In this document: positions 15,898 through 23,651 of the stretch, piece by piece | How positions within the stretch are numbered: position 1 is the first letter of the stretch | How the letters are laid out: each line of letters opens with the position of its first letter | Assembly: GCA_046566145.1 (NCBI GenBank) | Contig: JBKHXF010000032.1 | Span: 124,001-188,000 of the forward strand | Direction: 5' to 3' | Length of the DNA stretch: 64,000 nucleotides | Origin: JBKHXF01 sp046566145 | Lineage (GTDB): Bacteria > Actinomycetota > Nitriliruptoria > Nitriliruptorales > Nitriliruptoraceae | The notes under the pieces: model-generated | The model's database searches: none | Told to the model about the DNA's origin: nothing | The model's input: only the letters and a program-made list of their open reading frames with translations | Position numbers and translations under genes: made by a program

Positions 15898-17408
15898 CTG
15901 ATCGGCCTCCTGATGACGGTCACGGCGTACCCGAGCAGCGCGAACACGGCGAGGAACTCGAGCCGGCCGAGCCACATCTGGACCAGCAGCACGAGCTTGG
16001 TCCCCGCGGTCGACGTCGGCCCGAGGACCCCGACGGACAGCCCGGTGTTGGTCAGCGCCGACGTGGACTCGAACAGCGCCTCGGTGAGGTCGACGGTCCC
16101 GGAGGTCGCGAGCAGCAGCAGCGCCCCCGCGAGCGCCGAGGTCAGCACCAGCAGCAGCACGGTCGCCGCCGCTCGGACGTGCGAGTCGCGCAGGGTGTGC
16201 CGTCGCCCCTGGTGGTAGGTCTGGACCACGAGGGCCGATGAGGGCAGCAGGACCCGGGTGATCTCCCGCTGGACGCCCTTGGCGAGCAGGCCGACGCGCA
16301 GGAGCTTGACGCCGCCGGCGGCCGAGGCGGCCATCCCGCCGATCGTCATGGCCGCCACCAGCGCCGCCGGCGCCATCAGGCCCCAGTCCGTCGCGATGAG
16401 CCGGGAGGCGCCCGTGTGGAACGCCGTGGTGGTGTGGGCGGCGACGAGCGTGAGGCCACCCTGCCGGAGCATCGGCACGAGGTCGGTGAACGCCCCGCTG
16501 CGGCCGAGGCCCGCCAGCGACACGACCAGCAGCGACCCGAAGGTGAGCAGGAAGGTCCGGGACTCGACGTGGAGCCGCAGCTCGCGCCGGTCCCCGGCCC
16601 ACAGCGCCCGGTGCACGGCGACGGACAGGGCGCCGGCCAGCATGAGCACGACCAGGACGAGCTCCACCGCCGGCGCGTGGTAGTAGCCGAGGCTCTGCGA
16701 GGACGGGGCGAAGCCGCCCGTCGACAGCGCCGAGATCGCGAGCAGCACGGCGTGCCCGGCGGCCCGCGCCGGCGGCAGTCCGGCCACCACCAGCGCGACC
16801 GTGAGGACGACGGCGCCGGCGGTCAGCCACGCCCCCGCGACGCGTGCCACGTCACGAGCGGTCTGCGGGACGTTGGGGATGGTGCGGTCGTCGTGGGTCT
16901 CGGGGACGTTGGACGTCGCGATCTCGGCGTCCCCCCGGGTCTGCAGGGTCAGGACGACGACCACGATCGAGAACGCCCCGAGCCCGTGCAGCACCGTGCG
17001 CCACAGGTGCATCGCCGCCGGCAGGTGGTCGAGGTCGTGCCCGACGCTGAACCCCGTGGTGGTCAGGCCGCTCATCGCCTCGAAGGTGGCGTCGAGCCAA
17101 CCGCCCCAGTGGCCGCTGAGCAGCAACGGGACGCCCCCGATGACGGCGCACACGAGCCAGCTCGCCGCGGCCGCCGCCATCGCCTGGCCCCAGGTCGCGC
17201 CGGCGGCGCTCCGCCACCGCGCGCGGCCGAACGTGCCGAGCCCGACGGCCAGCGCGGCCGCGATGGCCAGGGCGGACGCGCTGTCGGGGTCCCCGAGCGC
17301 CAGCGCGGCGACCACGGTGACGCCGGCGGCCACACCGAACCAGCGCACGACCTGGCTGATCGCGTCGAGGATGACGCGCACGTCGTCGCGACGTGGTGGC
17401 AGGCTCAC
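15894..17408 (-). CDS. trkH: Trk/Ktr-family potassium transporter subunit TrkH (copy 2) with altered third filter loop
   Basis: This 504-residue paralogue of the downstream TrkH has the same four-repeat architecture. Filter loops read SGLTTTGFS, STGGFAP, HTTTAFHT and TNTGLSVG. The third loop therefore has alanine (codon at 16422-16424) where the family and copy 1 have the filter glycine. The remainder of the pore scaffold is intact, so it is not a pseudogene. GTG 17408 follows the small 67-residue membrane gene by 10 bp and the 3' end overlaps the OB-fold-like gene. Altered selectivity, or pairing with copy 1, are possible explanations. Confidence 0.92.
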   Translation of the reverse strand: MSLPPRRDDVRVILDAISQVVRWFGVAAGVTVVAALALGDPDSASALAIAAALAVGLGTFGRARWRSAAGATWGQAMAAAAASWLVCAVIGGVPLLLSGHWGGWLDATFEAMSGLTTTGFSVGHDLDHLPAAMHLWRTVLHGLGAFSIVVVVLTLQTRGDAEIATSNVPETHDDRTIPNVPQTARDVARVAGAWLTAGAVVLTVALVVAGLPPARAAGHAVLLAISALSTGGFAPSSQSLGYYHAPAVELVLVVLMLAGALSVAVHRALWAGDRRELRLHVESRTFLLTFGSLLVVSLAGLGRSGAFTDLVPMLRQGGLTLVAAHTTTAFHTGASRLIATDWGLMAPAALVAAMTIGGMAASAAGGVKLLRVGLLAKGVQREITRVLLPSSALVVQTYHQGRRHTLRDSHVRAAATVLLLVLTSALAGALLLLATSGTVDLTEALFESTSALTNTGLSVGVLGPTSTAGTKLVLLVQMWLGRLEFLAVFALLGYAVTVIRRPIR

Positions 17409-17418
17409 GGGCGGCCCA

Positions 17419-17622
17419 TCAGAAGACGAGCGAGAGCGCGAGCGCCGCGAGCCACGACAGGGCCGTCAGCACCAGACCGGCGGCGGTGACGACGGCGATG
17501 CCCTCGGCGGCCTGGCGCCAGATGGGCACCTCGCGCAGCCGGCGGGCCTCGCGTGCCGGGTCGGGACGGCGTCCGCGGGTGCGCGGTCGGCCCGCGGTGC
17601 CGCCGGGCTGGCCGCCGCTCAC
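17419..17622 (-). CDS. Small single-pass membrane protein in the Trk operon
   Basis: The product is 67 residues: a basic cytoplasmic-looking half rich in Arg/Pro/Gly, then an amphipathic segment and one membrane helix (GIAVVTAAGLVLTALSWLAALALSLVF) reaching the C terminus. The GTG start overlaps the trkA copy 2 stop by 4 bp, and trkH copy 2 begins 10 bp downstream, so it is embedded in the operon and probably translated. Small membrane proteins often act as accessory subunits of K+ systems (KdpF is one example), but homology to any known one is not evident. Confidence 0.7.
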   Translation of the reverse strand: MSGGQPGGTAGRPRTRGRRPDPAREARRLREVPIWRQAAEGIAVVTAAGLVLTALSWLAALALSLVF

Positions 17623-18287
17623 CGGCCGTCCACCAGCACGCGGGTCAGCTCCTGCTCGAGCTCCGGCGTCGTCAGCGCGACCACCTCGTCGCCCGGCAGC
17701 ACCTCGGTCTCCCCGCGGGGGATCACGGTCTCCTCGCCCCGGAACAGCGCGACGAGCACCGCCTCGTAGGGCAGGCGCAGGTCGACGATGCGCCGTGGCG
17801 GGGGCGCGTGCGGGGACGAGGCGTCGGGGATGCGCACCTCGACCAGCGACACCCGGCCGCCCTTGAGCGAGTGCAGGTGGATGAGCTCGCCGACGGTGAA
17901 CTCGTTCTCGAGCAGCTCCGAGATGAGCCGCGTCGAGGACACGGCCTCGATGCCGAGCGTCTCGAAGATCTCGACGTTCTTCGGGGTGTTGACGCGGCTG
18001 ATGGCGCGCTTCACGCCGAACTCGATCTTGGCGAGCTGGGAGGAGACGAGGTTGTCGTCGTCCTCGTGGGTGGTCGCGACGAAGACGTCGGCGCGGTCGA
18101 GGTGGGCCTGGTCGAGGTAGCGCACGTCGCAGGCGTCGCCCTCGATGACGAGCACGGAGGTCTCGGCCACGAGCTTCTCGCAGCGGCTCGCGAGCCGCTC
18201 GACGATGGTCACCTCGTGGCCCTTGCCCTCGAGGTCCTGCGCGATGTAGCGGCCGATGCGGCCGCCGCCGGCGATGACGACGTACAC
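17619..18287 (-). CDS. trkA: Potassium transporter regulatory subunit TrkA (copy 2)
   Basis: The 222-residue cytosolic RCK protein gates TrkH in response to nucleotides. The N-terminal Rossmann domain has GGGRIGRYIA (about residues 7-16) and an acidic residue ending strand 2 (VTIVER), typical of NAD(H)/nucleotide binding. The C-terminal RCK_C domain spans about residues 137-220 (GELIHLHSLKGGRVSLVEVRI ... VLPGDEVVALTTPE). A good AGGAGG precedes GTG 18287. It begins 2 bp after trkA copy 1 ends, so both RCK proteins are made together. Confidence 0.93.
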   Translation of the reverse strand: MYVVIAGGGRIGRYIAQDLEGKGHEVTIVERLASRCEKLVAETSVLVIEGDACDVRYLDQAHLDRADVFVATTHEDDDNLVSSQLAKIEFGVKRAISRVNTPKNVEIFETLGIEAVSSTRLISELLENEFTVGELIHLHSLKGGRVSLVEVRIPDASSPHAPPPRRIVDLRLPYEAVLVALFRGEETVIPRGETEVLPGDEVVALTTPELEQELTRVLVDGR

Positions 18288-18289
18288 GC

Positions 18290-19024
18290 CTACCTCCTGC
18301 GCCAGCGGCGGGTGGGGGACATGGCCTGGTCCGCGACGCCCGTCGGGGTGGCCGCGACGGGGCGGCTGTCGTCGGTGTCCTGCAGCAGCGCCTCGACCTT
18401 GCGGTAGACGCCGCGCTTGGCGGCGGCGGTCACGATGTCGGCCCGCTCGAGGCGGGTGTCCGGTGCGGGGATGAGCACGCGGCCGGCCCGGGTCACGGCG
18501 GCGACCCGCAGCTTGCCGTCGAGCTCGAAGTCGGTGACCGTCATCCCGTGGGCGCCGGGCCCGACCGTCATGTCGACGACGGCCACGTCGCCGCGGGGGA
18601 AGTGCAGGTGGTGCGGGAAGGTCTCCTCCTTGAACTCGTTCAGGAAGAGCTTCGCGAGGATGCCCGTCCCGGACACGTACCGGACGCCGAGCTTGCGGTA
18701 GACCTGCTCCCGCTCCGGGTTGAAGAGCCGGGCCACGGTGCGGGGCACGCCGTAGAGGTGGTCGGCGATCTCGACCGCCATCAGGTTGGCGTTGTCGAAG
18801 CGGGTGACGGCGATCAGGCCCTCGGCGCCCGAGATGCCCGCCTGCTCGAGCACGTCGCGGTCGGTGACGTCCCCGACGACGGTCTCGCCGTTGAACGCGC
18901 TGCCGAGCCGGTCGAAGGCGAGCGGGTCGGTGTCCACCACGACGACGTCGTTGTCCTGGTCGTCGGAGAGCCGCTCGGCGATCTCGGCACCGAGGCGCCC
19001 GCAGCCGCCCACGATGATGTGCAC
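18290..19024 (-). CDS. trkA: Potassium transporter regulatory subunit TrkA (copy 1), first gene of the Trk operon
   Basis: The 244-residue RCK protein has the nucleotide-binding motif VGGCGRLGAEIAE (about residues 5-17) with Asp at the end of strand 2 (VVVVDTD), and an RCK_C domain at the C terminus (RVAAVTRAGRVLIPAPDTRLERADIVT). The GTG start at 19024 follows AGGAGG. Tandem non-identical trkA pairs (ceoB/ceoC-type) are known in actinobacteria. A roughly 20-residue Arg-rich C-terminal extension (MSPTRRWRRR) is extra to the family. The operon continues through two TrkH genes. Confidence 0.92.
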   Translation of the reverse strand: MHIIVGGCGRLGAEIAERLSDDQDNDVVVVDTDPLAFDRLGSAFNGETVVGDVTDRDVLEQAGISGAEGLIAVTRFDNANLMAVEIADHLYGVPRTVARLFNPEREQVYRKLGVRYVSGTGILAKLFLNEFKEETFPHHLHFPRGDVAVVDMTVGPGAHGMTVTDFELDGKLRVAAVTRAGRVLIPAPDTRLERADIVTAAAKRGVYRKVEALLQDTDDSRPVAATPTGVADQAMSPTRRWRRR

Positions 19025-19164
19025 GCGCCCGTCCCTCCTGGCCTCGGCCGGCCCGGGGCCCGTGCGGCCTCGGCTCGTCGCGCGCCGGCCCCGAGCGTCG
19101 GATGGGTCGTGCGCGCTCGCCGAAGGTACGCCCGCGGGCGGGTCGATGTCACGGTGGGCGGCAG

Positions 19165-19170
19165 TACCCT
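19165..19170 (+). promoter_or_regulatory. Candidate -10 element of a leaderless ispH transcript
   Basis: TACCCT ends 7 bp before the ispH ATG and no Shine-Dalgarno sequence is present, so transcription would begin at the start codon. Confidence 0.5.
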
Positions 19171-19177
19171 CGCTGCC

Positions 19178-20161
19178 ATGAGCGCACCCCACACCCTCCT
19201 GCTCGCCGCCCCCCGGGGCTTCTGCGCCGGCGTCGACCGCGCCGTGCTGATCGTCGAGAAGGCCCTCGAGGCCTACGGCGCCCCGGTCTACGTCCGCCAC
19301 GAGATCGTCCACAACACCCACGTGGTCGAGTCGCTGCGGCGCAAGGGTGCCGTGTTCGTCGAGGACGAGACCGAGGTCCCCGAGGGGGCCGTCATCGTCT
19401 TCTCGGCGCACGGGTCCCCGCCCGAGGCCTTCGCGAACTCGAAGCGCCTCGGCCACACGCTGGTCGACGCGACCTGCCCGCTGGTGACCAAGGTCCACAA
19501 CGAGGCCCGCCGCTTCGCCGAGCAGGAGATGGACATCGTCCTGATCGGCCACGAGGGCCACCAGGAGGTCATCGGCACGATGGGGCAGGCCCCTCGGTCG
19601 ATCCGCCTCGTGGAGACCCCGGAGGACGTCGACGCGCTCGAGTACGAGGACGACGCGAAGGTCGCGTACATCACGCAGACCACGCTGTCGATGGACGAGA
19701 CCGCCGGCGTCGTCGACGCGCTCCGCCGGCGCTTCCCGATGCTCGACCAGCCGAAGAAGGACGACATCTGCTACGCGACGCAGAACCGCCAGGACGCGGT
19801 GAAGCGGCTCGCGCAGGACTGCGACCTCATCCTGGTGGTCGGGTCCCAGACGTCGTCCAACTCCAAGCGCCTGGTCGAGGTCTCGCGTGACCGCGAGGTC
19901 CCTGCCTACCTCATCGACGACGCCTCGGAGATCGACGAGGCGTGGCTCGAGGGGGTGGGCACGGTCGGGCTGACCTCCGGCGCGAGCGCACCGGAGGTGC
20001 TGGTCGAGGAAGTCATCACCTGGTTCCGGGAGCGCGGGACCGACCGGGTCGACACGGTCACCGTGGTCGACGAGAACGTCGAGTTCGCCATGCCGGCGGT
20101 GCTGGCCCGCAAGCTGGTCGAGGCCGGCATCGAGGTCGGGCAGACCCACAGCCGCTTCTGA
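19178..20161 (+). CDS. ispH: 4-hydroxy-3-methylbut-2-enyl diphosphate reductase
   Basis: IspH (LytB) makes IPP and DMAPP in the last step of the MEP isoprenoid pathway. The 327-residue protein carries the three cluster cysteines in RGFCAGVDRAV (about residue 15), DATCPLVTK (about 99) and DICYATQNRQ (about 199). The catalytic HEG is in LIGHEGHQEV. The window holds no other isoprenoid genes. ATG 19178 is 7 bp after a -10-like hexamer; the open frame extends far upstream but only antisense to the Trk operon. Confidence 0.96.
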   Translation: MSAPHTLLLAAPRGFCAGVDRAVLIVEKALEAYGAPVYVRHEIVHNTHVVESLRRKGAVFVEDETEVPEGAVIVFSAHGSPPEAFANSKRLGHTLVDATCPLVTKVHNEARRFAEQEMDIVLIGHEGHQEVIGTMGQAPRSIRLVETPEDVDALEYEDDAKVAYITQTTLSMDETAGVVDALRRRFPMLDQPKKDDICYATQNRQDAVKRLAQDCDLILVVGSQTSSNSKRLVEVSRDREVPAYLIDDASEIDEAWLEGVGTVGLTSGASAPEVLVEEVITWFRERGTDRVDTVTVVDENVEFAMPAVLARKLVEAGIEVGQTHSRF

Positions 20162-20168
20162 CCCGGCC

Positions 20169-21323
20169 TCACTCCTCCTCGGAGCCCTGCTCGCCGTCGT
20201 CCCCGTCGCGGGCCAGCGCGCTCGCGTAGGCGTCCCACAGCACGTCGGCGAGCAGCTCGGCCTGCCACGGCCGCAGCTCGGCCAGGGCGCACAGCTCGGC
20301 GGCGTCGGCCGGCTCGCCGACCGCCGCCGTCCACAGCGGACGGGACGGGCACAGCACCCCCGCATCGATGCCGAGCTCGTCGGCCAGCTCGGCCCGTGCT
20401 CGACGCATCGCGTCGTACGCGTCGCGCTCGGCGTCCGACCAGCGCCGACCGCCGCCCTCCTTCGGCACCGGTGGACCGGTCCGGCCGTCCTCCTGCGCCG
20501 CGAGGAGCCGGTCGGCGAAGGCCTTCAGCGGGCTGGATCGGCGCTGGTTGCGGCGGACCATCTCCCCGGACGACGACGCCGGCTGCTCGGCCAGCGCCAG
20601 CAGGGTCCGGTCGTGCAGCAGGCGGTTGGGGGCGATGTCGTGCTCGCGCGAGATCGACTCGCGCTCCTCCCACAGCGCCTTGAGGACGGCGCGCTGCTGC
20701 GGGTCGAGGCGCCCCGCACCCTTGGTCCGCTGCCAGTCGCGCGTGTCGGCGCGGGCGTTGTCGAGGGTGGCGACGAGCTCCTGCTCGTACCAGGAGCGGC
20801 GCCCAGCCTCCTCGAGGCGGACCCCGAGGGCGCGCCACAGCGCGGGCAGGTGGAACACGTCGCCCGCGGCGTACTCGCGCATCCCGGCCGACAGGGGGCG
20901 CTGCTCCCAGTCCGCGCGCTGGTAGGTGTCCTTGTCGGTGTCGAGCACGACGCCGAGCACCTCCTCGAGCAGCGGCCCGAGCCCGATGGGCAGGCCGAGC
21001 ACGGCCGCGGCCACACCTGTGTCGGCGACGTCCGTCGGCTCGACCCCCGCGGCAGCGAGCGGCTCGATGTCGTTCTCGATGGCGTGCAGGACGACCTGCC
21101 GCTCCCGGAGGAACGCGTCGAGGTCGCGCAGGTCGGTCACCGCGAGCGGGTCGACGAGGACGCAGTGGTCGGCGTCGCCGACCTGGATGAGCGCCGCCCG
21201 CCGGAAGTAGCGATGGGAGTCGGCACGCTCGACGTCGACGCCGACCAGCTCGTCGGTCACGCGACGCAGCGCCGGGCCCAGCTCCGACGGGTCGTCGACG
21301 AACGAGATCGTCGGGTCGCTCAC
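20169..21323 (-). CDS. rnd: Ribonuclease D-like DEDD exonuclease with HRDC domain
   Basis: The 384-residue protein is a 3'-5' exonuclease of the DEDD superfamily involved in tRNA 3' maturation. The exo I motif is VGVDVERADSHRYFRRAALIQ (D and E, about residues 27-31), exo II lies near AIENDIEPLA, and exo III near YAAGDVFHLPAL. A C-terminal HRDC-like helical region spans about residues 205-285, and the protein ends in an acidic tail. GTG 21323 was selected from the family start (ISFVDDPSEL) with upstream frame being shadow. A divergent promoter with AGGCTAGCGT at about 21369 serves this gene and the deacetylase. Confidence 0.9.
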   Translation of the reverse strand: MSDPTISFVDDPSELGPALRRVTDELVGVDVERADSHRYFRRAALIQVGDADHCVLVDPLAVTDLRDLDAFLRERQVVLHAIENDIEPLAAAGVEPTDVADTGVAAAVLGLPIGLGPLLEEVLGVVLDTDKDTYQRADWEQRPLSAGMREYAAGDVFHLPALWRALGVRLEEAGRRSWYEQELVATLDNARADTRDWQRTKGAGRLDPQQRAVLKALWEERESISREHDIAPNRLLHDRTLLALAEQPASSSGEMVRRNQRRSSPLKAFADRLLAAQEDGRTGPPVPKEGGGRRWSDAERDAYDAMRRARAELADELGIDAGVLCPSRPLWTAAVGEPADAAELCALAELRPWQAELLADVLWDAYASALARDGDDGEQGSEEE

Positions 21324-21440
21324 GGGCACCTCGGTGAAGGTCGGTACCGCTCGGGGCGGCTGCCGCGGCAGGCTAGCGTCGAGGTCCCCGTGCGCCCCGC
21401 ACACCGTCGCGCGACGTCCCCGAGCCCGCAGGAGCCCCCC

Positions 21441-22316
21441 GTGGCCGACGCCCCGATCCCGACCGCCGCCGGCGGCCTCCTCGCCGTCCACCCGCACCCC
21501 GACGACGAGTCGATCGCGTGCGGCGGCGTGCTCGCGGCCGCCGCGGCTGACGGCGTGCCGGTCCACGTCGTCACCTGCACCGGCGGGGAGGCTGGCGAGA
21601 ACCTCGCCGGGATCGACCTCGGCGACGAGGACCTCGCGACCCACCGCCGGCGGGAGCTCGCGGACGCCCTGGTCGCCCTCGGCGTCCGTGGGCACACGTG
21701 GCTCGGGTACCGCGACTCCGGCATGGCCGGCACCGCCGAGAACGACCACCCGGAGAGCTTCCACCGCGCGGACCTGTACGAGGCGGCAGCCCGGCTCGCC
21801 CGGCTCGTCCGTCGGCTGCGGCCCGACGTCGTGGTGTCCGACGACGCCGACGGGACCTACGGCCATCCGGACCACGTCAAGGCGCACCGGGTCACCGAGC
21901 GGGCCATCGAGCTCGCCGCCGACCCGTGGTGGGAGACCCCCGGCGACGGGGCCCCGCACCGGGTCCGCAAGCGCTACGTCCACGCGCTGTCGCGCTCGCG
22001 GATCCTCTCCACCCACCGGCGTCTCCGGGCGGCCGGGCTCGCCTCGCCGTTCGGGGACGCCGACCTCAGCGACCCGGCCGACCTCGCCCTCGGCTGGGAC
22101 GAGGCGGCCATCACGACCCGCGTCGACATCCGGGACCACCTGCCCGCCAAGCGCGCCGCGCTGCAGGCCCACCGGTCGCAGATCGGTGCGGACTCCTTCT
22201 TCCTGAACCTCCCCGACGAGGTCGCCGACGAGCTGTTCGGCGTCGAGGAGTTCGTCCTGACGCACGGGACCCCGGTCCCGGGACGAGACGGGTTCGAACC
22301 GTCGTTGCTCCTGTGA
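21441..22316 (+). CDS. LmbE-family N-acetylglucosaminyl deacetylase, MshB/Mca-like
   Basis: The 291-residue zinc hydrolase has metal motifs HPHPDDES (about residues 17-24) and GHPDHVKAH. In actinobacteria this family includes MshB (deacetylates GlcNAc-Ins in mycothiol synthesis) and Mca (cleaves mycothiol S-conjugates in detoxification). Features are mixed: HTWLGYRDSG is Mca-like while the short spacing and DSGMAG resemble MshB, so I do not choose. GTG 21441 follows CAGGAG. The downstream flavin reductase gene begins at or just after the stop. Confidence 0.87.
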   Translation: MADAPIPTAAGGLLAVHPHPDDESIACGGVLAAAAADGVPVHVVTCTGGEAGENLAGIDLGDEDLATHRRRELADALVALGVRGHTWLGYRDSGMAGTAENDHPESFHRADLYEAAARLARLVRRLRPDVVVSDDADGTYGHPDHVKAHRVTERAIELAADPWWETPGDGAPHRVRKRYVHALSRSRILSTHRRLRAAGLASPFGDADLSDPADLALGWDEAAITTRVDIRDHLPAKRAALQAHRSQIGADSFFLNLPDEVADELFGVEEFVLTHGTPVPGRDGFEPSLLL

Positions 22317-22345
22317 CCGACGACCCCCCGACCCCGGAGCACCCC

Positions 22346-22891
22346 GTGACCGAGCGCATCCCGTGGCGCCCCGACCCCGGCGGGGTCGATGGGTCCGTCG
22401 CCGACCCCGACACCTTCCGGGCCGTGATGGGCAGGTTCGCCACCGGCGTCTCGGTCATGACCACCGTCGTCGACGGCGAGCCGCACGGCATGACGGCCAA
22501 CGCCCTCACCTCGGTGTCGCTCGACCCGCTGCTGGTGCTGGTGTGCGTGGCCGAGGGCGCCGTCATGAGCCAGCAGGTCGCGGCCTCCGGGGTGTTCGCG
22601 CTCACCTTCCTCGCGGCCGACCAGGCCGAGGCGTCGGCACGCTTCGCCGATCCCTCGCGCCCGGCCGGCGTCGCGCAGTTCGCCGGCGTGCCGACGAGCA
22701 CGGCCGTGACCGGGTCGCCGCTGCTCGACGGCGGCGTCGCCTGGCTCGACTGCGAGCTGTGGGCGACCTACCCGGGCGGCGACCACGACATCGTCGTGGG
22801 TCGGGTCGTCGCGCAGGGCGTGTCGGCCGATGCGTCCCCGCCGGCGCTGCTGTACTACCGCTCCGGCTACGGGGTGGCCCAGGTCGACTGA
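22346..22891 (+). CDS. Flavin reductase-like (FMN-binding split barrel) protein
   Basis: The 181-residue protein has the flavin reductase-like domain: FRAVMGRFATGVSVMTT near the N terminus, GMTANALTSVSLDPLLVLVCV (flavin-binding), and the terminal LLYYRSGYGVA. Such proteins supply reduced flavin to two-component monooxygenases. The chosen GTG 22346 has CGGAG 9 bp upstream. An in-frame GTG at 22313 would overlap the deacetylase stop by 4 bp and add 11 residues; both are plausible. Co-transcription with the deacetylase is likely. No partner monooxygenase is adjacent. Confidence 0.88.
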   Translation: MTERIPWRPDPGGVDGSVADPDTFRAVMGRFATGVSVMTTVVDGEPHGMTANALTSVSLDPLLVLVCVAEGAVMSQQVAASGVFALTFLAADQAEASARFADPSRPAGVAQFAGVPTSTAVTGSPLLDGGVAWLDCELWATYPGGDHDIVVGRVVAQGVSADASPPALLYYRSGYGVAQVD

Positions 22892-22910
22892 GTCGCCGCC
22901 GGTGCCGTCC

Positions 22911-23540
22911 TCACTCGGTCGTGCCGAAGAGGCGGTCCCCGAAGTCGCCGAGGCCCGGCGCGATGAACCCGTTGCCGTCGAGCTCGGGGTCGACCGCGCC
23001 GACCACGAAGCGGACCGACGGGTGGACGCCGGCGATGCGGTCGAGGGCCTGCCGGGTCGCGACCACCGAGAGCACCGTCACGCCCGCGGCCTCGGACACG
23101 TCGAGCTGGGTGATGGCCGCGGCGGCCGAGCCGCCGGTCGCGAGCATCGGCTCGAGAACGAGCACCCACGCGTCCTCGAGCGGCGGGACGTTGCGGTAGT
23201 ACTGGGTCGGCTCCAGCGTCGTCTCGTCACGCTGCATCCCGATCATCCCGACCCGGACGTCCGGCACCACGTCAGCGACGCCGTCGAGCAGGCCCAGGCC
23301 GGCCCGCAGGACGGGGACCGCGACCACCGGGTGCGCCGGTCGGACCGCGGGGGCGGGGCCCAGCGGCGTCGTGACCGTGGTCGGCTGGCTCGGGACGTCC
23401 TGGAGCGCACGGGCCGCGAGCAGCGCGCCGAGGCGCCGTGCCGCCCGTCGGAAGGCATCGGGTCCCGTCGTCTCGTCGCGGAGGACCGCGAGCTGCAGCT
23501 GCGCGGCGAGGTCGTCGAGTGCGCGGACGTCGGCGGGCAC
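22911..23540 (-). CDS. upp: Uracil phosphoribosyltransferase
   Basis: The pyrimidine-salvage enzyme converts uracil and PRPP to UMP. It has 209 residues, the usual size. The PRPP-binding loop reads LEPMLATGGSAAAAI (about residues 129-143), and the C-terminal uracil-binding loop reads DPELDGNGFIAPGLGDFGDRLFGT. GTG 23540 follows GAGAGGA. It is divergent from the BMP-like lipoprotein, with a shared promoter region around 23575-23585. Confidence 0.95.
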   Translation of the reverse strand: MPADVRALDDLAAQLQLAVLRDETTGPDAFRRAARRLGALLAARALQDVPSQPTTVTTPLGPAPAVRPAHPVVAVPVLRAGLGLLDGVADVVPDVRVGMIGMQRDETTLEPTQYYRNVPPLEDAWVLVLEPMLATGGSAAAAITQLDVSEAAGVTVLSVVATRQALDRIAGVHPSVRFVVGAVDPELDGNGFIAPGLGDFGDRLFGTTE

Positions 23541-23575
23541 GGCGGGTCCTCTCCGGTGGTCTCGAGCGTCGGGCC

Positions 23576-23586
23576 CGTAGCCTACG
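23576..23586. promoter_or_regulatory. Palindromic divergent -10 region between upp and the lipoprotein gene
   Basis: CGTAGCCTACG is a near-perfect palindrome giving TAGCCT on the plus strand and TAGGCT on the minus strand. It lies 36 bp from upp and 66 bp from the lipoprotein start and could serve as overlapping divergent -10 elements. Confidence 0.35.
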
Positions 23587-23651
23587 CGTGTCCCCCCGCG
23601 TCCCCGACGCCGCCCGAGACGACCCCGCCACGCGGGAGCCAGGAGCCAACC

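Noticed and set aside
18548..19177. Long N-terminal extension of the ispH frame
   Set aside because: It is antisense to trkA copy 1; IspH family proteins start near ATG 19178.
22285..22305. GGTTCGAACC looks like a tRNA T-loop
   Set aside because: The flanking bases do not form a proper T-stem, there is no acceptor or anticodon arm around it, and it lies inside the deacetylase coding sequence.
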